Positions 12,747 through 24,209 of a stretch of 64,000 nt of DNA are shown in pieces (position 1 is the stretch's first letter; every line of letters starts with the position of its first letter). The stretch comes from Saksenaea vasiformis B4078 (lineage: Eukaryota; Mucoromycota; Mucoromycetes; Mucorales; Saksenaeaceae): NCBI GenBank assembly GCA_000697055.1, contig JNDT01002238.1:62001-126000 (forward strand), written 5' to 3'. Made by a program: the position numbers and the translations under genes. The notes beneath the pieces were generated by a model that saw nothing but the letters and a program-made list of their open reading frames with translations, was not told the origin of the DNA and did no database searches.

Positions 12747-13725
12747 TTCACACCAAAAAAAATTTTTTTCCTTTCCTTTTTGCTGTTTTCTATGTCACAG
12801 CTATGGTGATTGCTTATGACATTCTTTTTTTCTTTTTTCTCTGTTTCTTTGCACTGGAGGCAAATCCTAATGTTAGCAGCTAGTATATTTCTTGTTTTAC
12901 TTTCATGTACATATCCCTTTCTCTCTTATTTTCTTTTTCGTACACCAAAGAAAAAGAAAAAGAAAATAAAACCCGAGTCCACTTACCCCACAACTTGCAT
13001 CCCTATTTTTCCCCAAAAATGAAAACGGAAAGTTTCTTTTTTCTCAAGGTCTCCTTTCTTACTTTGTTGCGCAGGTGATAGTATTATAACGACGATAGAA
13101 AAAAAAACAGAGTTTAATCGATGAGTATGTCCGTTCACGGTCTTTCTTTTTCCATTTTTGGGGTCCAGAACGCGCGCGTACCCGAACACACAAGAGACTT
13201 ATCTGTATTCTCACACCCACAGACAAGCATGCGCCCGCCCATATTGTATAGGTGAAACCGATTGGTTTATTTTAGTGTATGTAGATCGTTCGACAAAAAA
13301 TTTTATAAGGAGAATGGAGGTGGGAGGCGACAGATCATTTGGTTAAACAATAGATTTTGTAACGTTAGCAGCAAAGTCGATCCCAGTGTATGTTCAAACT
13401 GTTGTTGTTGTTTATTATTCACTAGAACAATCGCATGAAGTAAGAGAGAGCCAGAACTATTTTACCCGTGACAGATAAACTAGATAGGTTAAACCAAACG
13501 TTAAATAGAACCGTTTCATGGACAGTGAACAATTTTTTTTTGCCGATAAATCATGTTTACCATTTTTAGGGGCAAAGCCTTTCAGCTGATACCCAAAGAT
13601 GCAGCCCGCTAGTTAAGTGTCATAGAGATTATGTCCTCTCTCCTGTTGCTACGATCCTTCCGAGATCACGTTCTTGGCATTTCAACCTATTCCCGTCAAA
13701 AAAGAATAGCCTAGACACATCGTTC

Positions 13726-13743
13726 CTCTCTCTCTCTCTCTCT
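13726..13743. repeat. CT/GA dinucleotide microsatellite
   Basis: An uninterrupted CT run of about nine units in non-coding DNA, flanked by T-rich and C-rich tracts. Confidence 0.7.
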
Positions 13744-14586
13744 TTTACCTCCCTCCCCCCAAAAGGACGTCGTCGGCAAATAAAATGGATATGGAGGGGT
13801 AACACATAAACCACGCGAACTGGAATTACTATTTATACATCAGATCAAACGCGCGCAATCTACACGCGTCGCAACAAATTAACATACACAATGGTAAAGA
13901 ATGATTATATAACTGTAAAAATTACATTCAAGAGTGGGTGTATGATAGAATACTTCATTTCATTTCATTCATCAACCCAGTGGAGAACCCCCCTGCTGAC
14001 GTGCTTCGGAGTACGAATCGCCTCGAGTGCATTTCGTTGCAGCATGAAACCAAATGTTGCAGCCGTTTACCTACAGCTCCGCTTGGCGTTGGTCAGACAG
14101 AAACTCCCAAATCGGTTTTCTTTGACACAATCGCAAATTTGCTTTGAAACACAATGATACCGTGATCTATTACTGACATTTGTAGTGCAGCCCTCTTGAC
14201 AGCTTTATTATCCAAACATTCTCACCTGCAAAACTGTCTATCGCTACAAAATGCACGGAGCAGTAAAGGTTGGCTTGCATCCAACTTCCTATACATCACA
14301 CTTGTCATCTTTGATAATGTCCAGAATCAAGCTGCTTAGCAAAGGGCTGATAAATGTAACACTAACCCACTCTTTTCTTAAAAAAAGGGAAACGGGTGAG
14401 ACTCGTGATCTAATAGAAAACGATCAAATAGCTTATCAACAAGCATACTGATGCTTTATTCAAAGTTCACGGTATACAACTGTGTAACCAAGGACTCTAT
14501 GGGTCAAAAGAAAACGATGTGAATCAATGACAAACAAATCTGATTTGCCCTCCACTGTTGAGGTAAGTCGATTGTATTACCTAGTA

Positions 14587-14609
14587 CCCGAATCCGTTTG
14601 GGATTCGGG
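14587..14609. repeat. Perfect 9-bp inverted repeat (hairpin)
   Basis: CCCGAATCC, a 5-nt loop (GTTTG), then GGATTCGGG. The stem is perfect and GC-rich for this AT-rich region. It is not followed by a T run and no gene ends nearby, so function is unknown. Confidence 0.55.
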
Positions 14610-16827
14610 AACCAAAGCGCATGATTTACTTTGGCATTTCGTAAAAGTAGACGGGTAGTTGTTATCAAGTAGCTGCAATTATTTCATCATCCGTCTCCAA
14701 TGGTCCGCAAATCGACCGCCAAATAATAAAAAGAAAAGTGGCAAATCGGACGCTAAAGAAAAAGGTCCAAAAACTCACATCCGACATGCGTGTGCAATTC
14801 CCAACAATTGAAGAAACAGAATGTGATTACTGAACAAATACCGTAACACAATAGCGACTATCCTCGTTGTCCCGGCACACACGCTATTTTGAGACTCATG
14901 TAGAAAAGACCCTTTTGCTCATGAACTCCGCTCTGAGGGACATAGTGTGCAATGTTGTCACATTTGTAGAAAATGACCTCAGAATACAGTAAAGACAGTT
15001 TTTTTTTTCATTGTTGTGATTCCATATTAAACAGAGCGCGGTAAAAAGATAAATTAGGTGTGGGTCTGTCCCTAAGAAAGAAATGCAAAGAAAGGAGAAA
15101 TTACATAAAAAAGGATATCCCTCGTTCCCAACCTGATACCTTGGTTCTGGTTGTTTTCTTCCGTTTCAGCAAGATACAACCCGCACACCTTGAAAGTTAA
15201 GTCGGTCTTAAAAGTCTGTCTGCGAACCTTGATCGCACCTCGACTTGACCTGTCAAGATGACTATGGCAAGTGTTTCAAACCCAGTAGTGCGATGATAAC
15301 CTTACTGATCGAAGTTAATTCCCAACTTCATATAAACCGTAGATACTCCGTTACTATGGAATTAAAAATCTCAATGCACTCACACAATGAATTTCATTCT
15401 ATAATGACTCGTTTGGAATGATAAAAACGCAAAGACATGCTCTTTCTATTGTTCTCTTCTGAGTATAAACACCGTGCGAATAACGCCTACGAACAATAAA
15501 GCGACCATGGTTGCACTGTACGCTTGTTGTTTCAGACGCTCTCACAATCTTGTACTACTACCCCTTTCCCCCTTCTTTTTTTTTATGATTACTTATCTTA
15601 GATCTTTCATTCCTAGTAGCATCGGAGAGGAAGAGAGAGAGATAAAAATGTCAAGCGTAGCCTTATCCGGTTCCTTGTGACCCTTACAAAACAAGACATG
15701 CACCGAAACCTGGACATAAATAGTATATTTATCTCATAAAGTTCTCCTCTTGACCCACAAATTCAGTCTGAACAATGAATAGGTTTATGGAAAATGGGTA
15801 GGCTGGTAACACAAAAGAAAAAAAGGTACAATCAGGGCTATCCTACCCAAACACTGTAAAAACAATCTACGCACAGACAAAAGGGTGGCTGGTCCTAGAT
15901 GGCTTGCTCAGGTACCCTAGATAGACTACTTTATCTAGTCTTCGTCCCTAACGTCACTCATATGCTGCCTTGAGATGAGGAAGAACCTCTTATTGTGAGA
16001 TACAGACATCTAAAACCTTGAAAATGTTTCCTGCTGAGTCAGTATCAGTACCACTGAACTGAACTTCCTTGACCCCTGCTAAATCATGAGCAACATGGAA
16101 CCTTCCCGAAAACGTACGATTTATTCAGATGCCGTTTTGGTGTAGACGATGCTTTAGATGGCATCCTTTTTCATGCACTTCCGTCAGACAAAGCTCAGGT
16201 CCCTTCACCGATGTACTAGGACGAAGTCAGTTGCGTTTTCGCTTATGAAGTAGCTATCATCGCATTTACGTTGTAGTACTGCAATAAGCTGTGAAATACT
16301 TATGTAATGGGCATACCTACTTTACCATAGGCATGTTAGCTAAAACAGCTTTTCCTTTCTCAGATGACACCTCCTATTGGAACGTTGTCCTGTCAATTAA
16401 ATACCAGCATGGTTGATAAGGAGACATTTAGAAACGGCTTGATAGTAAACAATAATGACATATCGCTTAGCAAGCAAGAAAAAAGAAGATCAGTCAGCTC
16501 GTCTCTTTAGCAGCAGTGACACATTGGGATCACTCGGTTTCATCACACAAGTACATCCACATTGCACCCGCATTCCATGTGCGTTAAGCCAGTGCTTTTG
16601 GACCAATCAAGAGCCACGCCCAAAATTCGGTTGCGTGCTGGTCCCACATATGCCAGTGTCTCCATGACGAGACGTGGGTACTCTCATTTGTTCAACATTG
16701 TGCAAAAAGAAAGACAACAAGAATAGGGCCACTTTCAATGGGCGTGGCACGTTTACCATCAATACTTCATTCATTACAAACCTAACTTAAGGAAGGTCCA
16801 AATGAAGCCTGGCAAAGCATTTCATTC

Positions 16828-18690
16828 CTAAACCACGGGCTTTGGTCTCGACTTTGGTTTTCCAACCATGTTTTGATTCATAGGACGACCGCCACCACGC
16901 GACTGCTGTCTCTGGCCACCATTGGCATTACTTCGCTGGTCGTAATGGTAACGATGCTGCTGTTGCTGCTGTTGCTGTTGTTGCTGCTGTTGCTGTTGGT
17001 GATGCTGCTGCTGATGTGGCTGATGATACTGTCGCTGCTGCTGATGGTAAGGATAGTACTCTCGTTGCTGCTGTTGGTGACGCATTGCTTCTGCAGCCTG
17101 TCGGTTGGGTTGCTGAACCTGCGAATCATCGAGAGCACTGGGTGCAACGTAGAGGTTCTTGTCAATCACAGGAGGAATGGGTTGGATCTCTGTGCCTAAT
17201 TCCCGTTCAATTTTGTAGAGATTAAATCGATCTTCGTAGGTGATTAAATTTATCGCCAAGCCTAGGTGACCGAAACGACCAGAGCGACCAATACGATGCA
17301 AATAGGTCTCGGCGTTCTTGGGGAAGTCGAAGTTGATGACTACATTCACAGCTTGTATATCGATACCACGGGTCAGCAAGTCTTTAAAAAAAGAAAAAGA
17401 AAAGAGAGCAGACACAATCGTTCCATTAGTTAACCCACTGAAACCCTTTCGATCACAAAACGCGCTCTTTACCTGAGCACACCAGATTTCGGCAGACACC
17501 GTTTCGGAAGTCGTGGAAGACCCTGTTACGATGACTTTGCAACATCTTCGCGTGCGAATAAAAGCAAGAATAGCCTAGCTCCGTGATTTTCTTCGCCAAC
17601 AACTCGACACGATTGGTAGAATTACAAAAGATAATGGATTGGTTGATTTGCAACTAATTCATGTCGGATGAGTTTCACGATTCTATAATAGCAACCAACC
17701 ATTTACCTTTGAGAATAGTGTATTCAGACAGTGTACTTTCTGCTTCTCCTCTACATATGCATAATACTGCGTGACACCGCGCAAGGTCAATTCGTCCATC
17801 AGGTTGATCTCGTAAGGCTTTACGAGATATTTGTCCTTAAAATGTTTCACAATCATAGGAAAGGTTGCGCTGAATAACATAATTTGTCTATCCTTGGGGA
17901 AGAAATAGATCAGTTGATCAATGACTGGAGTAAATTCGGGCGAGAGAAGCTTGTCTGCCTCATCCATAACAAAGGTCGTTGCTTCGCTGAAATCGGCTAC
18001 GCCTTTCGATGCAAGGTCAAGTATACGGCCAGGTGTACCAACAACAATATGGACGGGGTCGCTGAGACGCATGATATCATCTTTCAGCGTTGTACCTCCG
18101 GTGGTCACCATCACCTGAATACCTAGGTGTTTGCCGAGCGTCTTGCATACTTGGGAAGTCTGTAACGCCAATTCTCGTGTGGGTACAAGGAGTAATGCTT
18201 GAATCTTCGGTTTCTTATTGTTAATCTTTTCCAACGTAGGGATAACAAATGCTGCAGTCTTGCCCGTTCCGTTTTTGGCTCGTGCAAGAATGTCTCGACC
18301 TGTCAATGCAATTGGGATGGCCTCTTCCTGTATAGGTGATGGTCGCTCAAATCCAGCTTCGAATATTCCCATTAAGAGTTCACGTTTCAAGAAATAATCT
18401 TCAAATTCGTTGCCTTTTGTAGCAGTAACATCCTATGTTCTGCCATAAGCCCAACTTCCCTGAAGAAACCCCCTATTACCTCAGTCTGCGGGCGGTTATC
18501 CTTGGCTGGGAGTACCATATCCTTTTTCCAGTTGTCATTTTCATGGCTATTCAAATTCAAATGAGTTTTATGTTGCGACGGATCCAAAGCCCAATCCCGT
18601 TCTGCTTTCAATAAATATTTCCCAAAGTGCACCAATCATAAGGAAATACAGACCATACCTGAGATGCTGGTCGTTCATTGGAAAGGACAT
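16828..18690 (-). CDS. DHH1: DEAD-box RNA helicase of the Dhh1/DDX6 family
   Basis: Five exons on the minus strand: 18690-18654, 18601-18480, 18432-17707, 17653-17473, 17381-16828; 539 residues. Dhh1/DDX6 promotes decapping and represses translation of mRNAs in cytoplasmic P-bodies. All helicase motifs are present: [20 protein letters not shown] with the Q motif, AKNGTGKT (about 105-112), [17 protein letters not shown] (about 210-213), [17 protein letters not shown] and [10 protein letters not shown]. The N-terminal [20 protein letters not shown] block is a Dhh1 signature. The C-terminal tail after about residue 440 is Gln/His-rich with a run of 14 Gln, then an Arg/Gly end. The first donor is uncertain: only GTCTGT at 18653 keeps phase, although GTATGG lies 5 nt earlier in transcription order. 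The start could also be the in-frame ATG at 18678. Confidence 0.93.
16957..16998 (-). repeat. Mixed CAG/CAA tract encoding 14 glutamines
   Basis: Lies inside the last DHH1 exon. CAA interruptions are frequent. Flanking His-Gln blocks extend the low-complexity region on both sides. Such tails in Dhh1 homologues favour condensate formation (family knowledge). Confidence 0.85.
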
Positions 18691-21600
18691 CGTTTAGATT
18701 TTGAAAAAGAAAAGAAGTAAATATCAACAGGCAAAGAAGATGTCAGATACAAGCGAAGGATAATGTGACAAAGTACAAGTATATAGGCGAGAAATTGACA
18801 ACAGGACAAGTGAAAGTATGAAAAAGATTGAATAGGAAATGAGAGAATGTGAGGAAATAAACAACAAGTTCGAGAAAGCAGAAAGCCTTCTTGGTCACCC
18901 GTGGTTGGAAAGTGAGTGGGTGGGACTGATCACAGTCACAAAAAGTTGGAAACAGATTTCGTCGCTCTGGGGGGAGAACACCTCGAGCTGACAGCCCTGA
19001 TCTTATGTACTTCTAACAAAAGGGACCTTAATCAGCCCCGGGCGCCCGGAATTGGTATTACTTTTGTAGTTTGGTTTAGCTCTCGCTATACAGCTTTGCA
19101 ATAGACCTTAACAGACGCTCAGAGAAAGGTTGTTACACTCCGTTCTAAGGCAAGGAGGGCTAAGCTTCAGGCGCATAGAGAAGTTGTTTGATATACAGTT
19201 GCTCAGTAAACTATCGAAAGTGAAAGACATCCTGGGTTGTACATCTTCAAATCGTAGAATGGCACAGAAAGTCTGACTATTTACAATTGAATTTGGTTTT
19301 CTGGCGATAATGAGTATCTCCGCTTGTCAGGATTCTTATGTGAATATGTATGTAAATCGAATATACTATACCTCGAAACTTTGTTATCCTACAGCTCATT
19401 GATAAAAAGAAAGCCGGAACTCACGGGAATCGTAGAAGCCGCGCGATAGGTGCACAGCTTCAAATTATATTTGTTTCCAAATCCCAGTATTTGCCATGAA
19501 AAGGTGAAGAAATTTTTGAAAATGCCATTCAATGGCTCTGGCTTGTACAGAGATCCACGATAGTAATTTCCCTGAAAGTTGATATCTTTCCATAACTTCA
19601 GAATACAATAAAGAATAAGTTACATCTTTTTTTTTTTTTGCGTTCCGGGCAGCAGCTCATTTCTACGTACAACACTCGATACAATGAAAATGGAGCATGT
19701 ACGAAACACTAGAAGAAGCTTTTCAGATCACACGACGAAAATCCCGATATCTCCCTTGGCGTTTAGGAAAACGGAGCAAGAAACGTCAAACGAATTCTAA
19801 TCGGAAAGAGCTGATAGCTTAATCGATAAGCCGCAATTCCATCCACCGTGTCGAGAGAAAGTTCGAAAAGTATTGTGACAACGAGAGAGATACCATCACG
19901 ATGACTGCATGGATAATCAGCAAACTAAAAAAACTTTATGCATAAATGAAAATGTTCTATGGGAACGTAGCGGAAAATGTCAGCAACTGGATTTGGATTA
20001 GAGTGACAGCAACGAGGCTTGTACTAGATTACGCAGTGAATCTTACAAACGTATTAATAAAGGTGGTATGGGCAATAGACAGGGATTTTATTACCAAGAC
20101 AAGAGGATTTGTTTCCTCGCTGAAAATGAACACGGTTCCGTCGAAAACCGTGTCAGCCTGAGTTTCAAGATGGGCGAAACCATTGATAAGGCTCAGAGGA
20201 TTCATCTTAAAAATTGAAACAATCAACAGTCATAATCAACTGTCGGATGGTTACAGACTTAACGGAAAGGGAATAGATAGAATTTGGACGAGCAACTAAC
20301 CCAAAATGAGTACGAACAATGAAAGACATTATACATGCCCGATAACCATCAATCACTTACGAAGCCTGATGATGGAGTCTTGCCAGAGTCATCTTTTCAG
20401 GTTTTCATTTCAAAAAGAATAAATCTAGCGATTCTTATGGCGAGAAGGAAGGAGGCACAAGTCCTAGCTGCAATTCATAATAAGCAGAAGCATGGTTGTC
20501 AATAAGCATTTATATCATTTTGCCAGATACTTGCACACGAAGAGAGATGGGGAGCAGGAGTGTGGCAAGAGAATTATGGCGATGGCGACAATCAAGCGTC
20601 CTGCAACAAACAGAAGCGTAGGTTACCCGTAATTAATTCATGTTACTATGTCCGGAATGAACGCCAGTATTTCGGAAGCGGTACATAGGTGAAAATGTAT
20701 AGTACACAGCGCGATTGCGAGATATGGCGTCCGTCCACAATTTATTCAATGTTCATCTCAAAGGCACCTAGAGGTGGGTCCAGACCGAACTCGAAGTCCA
20801 TCCTAACTGATCGTAATTTCAAGCCAAATAGCTTATTAGTCACTGGGACGACAATCACCTATGGCGTTTCATGACGTGTGTATATCTCATATGATGGGTT
20901 CAGCTGACGTTGAACCAGCTATTACTAAGGGTGAAAATAAGGAATCCTTGTTTTAACTTTCCTTACGACATGTTTATCCTCCGGAAGTCACAAAAATCCG
21001 TTGGATGGGTATATCCAGCTACTGGGAATACTGTAATCGAACTGGAAGGGATACCTGCTATATTTCGGTTACCATTACCTCTTCAAATTAATAGCCAATG
21101 TAGACAATGATATGCGCTTCAAAATATACTGACATTGTCACCTGTCTACAAGAGAATTCTGAGACCTGCCCACAAGTGAAGTAAGTAGCTGTGATCGGTC
21201 CTCTAATGGGTTAGTGGCTTTGATGTACAAGAGACTAGTTTCTGTCATCCACGCCGTAAATCGAGATCGATGGAAGGATGTATCTAAACATGGGCTTAAC
21301 TAAGTTCAAAAGAATATTATAACCATGCCCATAGTATGTGGCAATACGGAGCAAAGTTGAAAGTATGGAAACATGAAGTGCGATCGCTATGTATGCTCAA
21401 GAGAATGAAGGAGAGTACTTGAAATAGGGTGCGTAATGCCAGTTCTAACAAAGAAAAAAATTATATAAGGTATACGTGGACTTGTGAATATCACATTATT
21501 TTTGAAGGTCCCTGGATGGGATCCTCATAATCTGTGCGTCGTGGGAAACGGGGGATCATGTGGTTACATATCACGATATTGGCAGTTTTACGATCGCCAT

Positions 21601-22530
21601 AAAATGGACAGCAGAAATTTGAAAGCACAAGCATTCAGAAGAGAGAAGATCGAAATATCAAAGCGTTACCATTATCCGGCTTATGATCATTCCTTCAATT
21701 GAACGTGTTTGGAACGTTTGCACAAATTTAATTTGTACGCGGAATCCTAATTTCCCATGGTTGCTGGACGTACGGAGAGATGCGGAAAAAGAAAAACCAG
21801 TCGCACAATTTATTGAGAAAATGGCGAGTTTTGATCTTCCAATGTTCATTTTATTACCAAATCAATGTACTGTTGATTTGTATCAGGACGAAAACGAGGG
21901 AAGAAGCACGCTGAGAGACAACAACGGCCCTACAGTGTCCCTAGGAAGGAGGGTTGGAACTCAGTCACTTAACTGTGGCTGATCGGAACATTCATTCGAA
22001 ATTGCCCGTGCAAGCTCGTGAAAGGTTTTCTGCTCCATGTGACACTGCAAACGAGCTGGTGAAACTTAAGGTCTTGATCGGCGAACTGCGGTTGCAACCA
22101 CCTGCATCTGACCATGCTGTCAATAGTATCCTTGGACATTCCTGTCCTTTTTTGGAAAGAAGGAGTATTTGGTTACAGTGGATGTGTGTGGGGGACGGTC
22201 CGGTAGCTGCAGCTGAATTAGTTTCAGAAAACGTAGACTAGCAAATAGCTTATGCATCCCACACGATGGGCTTGCGTTGTTATAACAAAGGCTGTTCTTT
22301 TATAGCCCGAATCTCGTGTAACTTAATTATATAGATAAGTTTAACAATGGTTGATGATCGACAACAGTACAAATAAAATGCGACGCGATTGTGTTTGAAG
22401 ATTTAAAGAGATACAAGTTTTTCTTTGTTTTCTTTTTACATGCATAATATGATAAAGTTCATGCGTTCTAAGGGTGATAGACAACAGAAAGGGTAAGGAA
22501 AAAAAAAAGGTAGCATGCACTTGGTGCAGC
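18691..22530. other. 3.8 kb gene-poor stretch
   Basis: No gene recognised between DHH1 and the SLC10A7-like gene. Short frames at 21.68-22.24 kb (+) and 20.03-20.23 kb (-) read like protein over 60-100 codons but show no known motif and no convincing splicing. An 8-bp inverted repeat is listed separately. Confidence 0.45.
20130..20153. repeat. Perfect 8-bp inverted repeat
   Basis: ACACGGTT, an 8-nt spacer, then AACCGTGT. No terminator-like T run follows. Possibly a trace of a small transposon or chance. Confidence 0.4.
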
Positions 22531-24209
22531 TCAAGGAGAGGGCGGAGTCGTGTCCGCATTGTTTGCCCTCCGACGAGAGATGAATGAAGGAAGTATTCTT
22601 CGATCCGACTTGGGCTCAGGGGTGGACCTCTGCCCGGTTACTGTGACTACGTCTGCATCTTCATCTTCGCCTCTTTCGATCCATCGTTTCAAAAGTTGGA
22701 CTTGGAAATTTCCGATGAACAACCTAAAAAAAGCATATATCTGCTTAGCTTTTCGGCTGTGCTGGGTGATTGCATAGAACTTACTGCGCGATGTGGTACA
22801 TAAGTAGAGGCAATGACAATACGCCAACAATACCGTAACTTGAATCGGCAAAAAGAACGTTGATCAGTGGAATACCCATTGATACTGTCTTTGTAGCGCC
22901 ACAGTACTGTACATCAATGTTAACGCCGTGACAATGGTAAATTATGTTGCATGAAATAGAAAAACAAAAAAAAAGATTACTTGCCATGATTGCTACCGCA
23001 TCTTTTCTAGAAAATCGCCACCTTCTAACCCAAGCTGGTTCAGTGTAGCGGCTGGGCCAAGGCAACCGAGCCACGTAAATGCATACGGTACAGCCAAAGA
23101 GATACATAAAAATATCGACACCAATAATAGCAACAATATCTTTACCAGTTAGCTGGTGGAATGCATTGCTTGCGACACCATCACAGAACACGGACCAGAC
23201 CAAGACCAGCAGGGCAAGACTGTTAATGATGGGGAATCGAAATTTGGCTGCGAGGTATTTGACTTGTTTGGGAAATAAGAAGCGGACAAACTGGCCTACG
23301 ACGAGCGGTGCGAGGACGGTCGAGCCGAGATTCTTGAGTACTTTGAGATAGTCGGGTGTACCACGTGCGGAACCCGGTGGAAATAGGATGCGATCATCAC
23401 CAAAAACTTTAAGGAACATTTAAGAGATCGGATAAGGTTAGTTGTGTGCCACGATTAAACGGATGCTGAATCAAAAAGGATGGAAATGGACACCAAATAC
23501 ATACTTGTCATTAAAGCAGGAGAAATGAAGATTCCCATCACGTTTCCTAGGGCAGCGTTGAAGAGTGCTACATAAAAGAAAAGAGAGACATTGTGTTACT
23601 TTCAGTGGTTTCCCATTATCATGGGCCCTTACCGGCACCATCGCTACCACCAGCGTTACGGGTCATAACTGAATTAGAAGATACGGTAGTACTAGTAGAA
23701 AGGGCGATCATCCAGCCCTGATAGACCATGGGATCGAGCTTTGCATTAACGGCGATAAAAAATCGTACAATGCCCCAAGCAAGGAAAGGTAATAGGATGA
23801 AATTAATGATTTGGACAACCAAATGGAGTCGCCACCGCAGAATTGTCTGGAGCATGACACGCACTTCGAGGCCGAGCCCGGAGAGCAAGAAGATAACAAT
23901 GACCGCGCCCCATTTAACGGTCCATTGCGCCTCAATGTATCCATTTGCTTTTCCGACTTGAGGAAATGCCCACGCGAGGCCAATAACGATACCGAGACCC
24001 AAAAGAAACCAGTAACGATTAAAAAGGACGACGCATTCCTTCCAGATTCGCTTCCACAACGGCGGTTTTGGTGCTTGTGAAGCTATCTCCTTTTCATGAT
24101 CTGTATCGGATATCTCAATGCTGCTCTCTGTGGGACTGCGGTCCATCGATTTGTGATCGTCAACGTCCTTAACCGCAGACGTCTGTTTCTCAACCGTGGC
24201 GGTCGACAT
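22531..24209 (-). CDS. SLC10A7/Rch1-like bile-acid:sodium-symporter-family membrane protein
   Basis: Five exons: 24209-23633, 23567-23505, 23406-22985, 22906-22785, 22723-22531; 458 residues. A hydrophilic N-terminus of about 50 residues precedes about ten membrane segments, starting RYWFLLGLGIVIGLAWAFP. Family landmarks include KWGAVIVIFLLSGLGLEV, STTVSSNSVMTRNAGGSDGA, ALFNAALGNVMGIFISPAL and CGATKTVSMGIPLINVLF. In yeast and Candida, Rch1 is a plasma-membrane negative regulator of calcium uptake; human SLC10A7 affects calcium homeostasis and glycosylation. The C-terminal tail is hydrophilic (RRILPSFISRRR). Intron 3 has a GC donor (GCAAGT), the only donor that keeps the conserved AIM-YCGATKT reading. 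A TATA-like element lies about 280 bp upstream. Whether the substrate is sodium or calcium related cannot be read from sequence. Confidence 0.9.

Larger units (their letters stand above)
12747..16827. other. 4 kb gene-poor stretch
   Basis: No credible gene between the bHLH and DHH1 3' ends. The start (12760-13000) is rich in T and A homopolymers. A CT dinucleotide run and a 9-bp hairpin are listed separately. Short frames up to 88 codons at 13.9-14.2 kb lack recognisable motifs. Confidence 0.5.

Noticed and set aside
16873..17199. Plus-strand frame with a long leucine run that could pass for a membrane protein
   Set aside because: The leucines come from reading the DHH1 CAG/CAA tract on the opposite strand (CTG/TTG).
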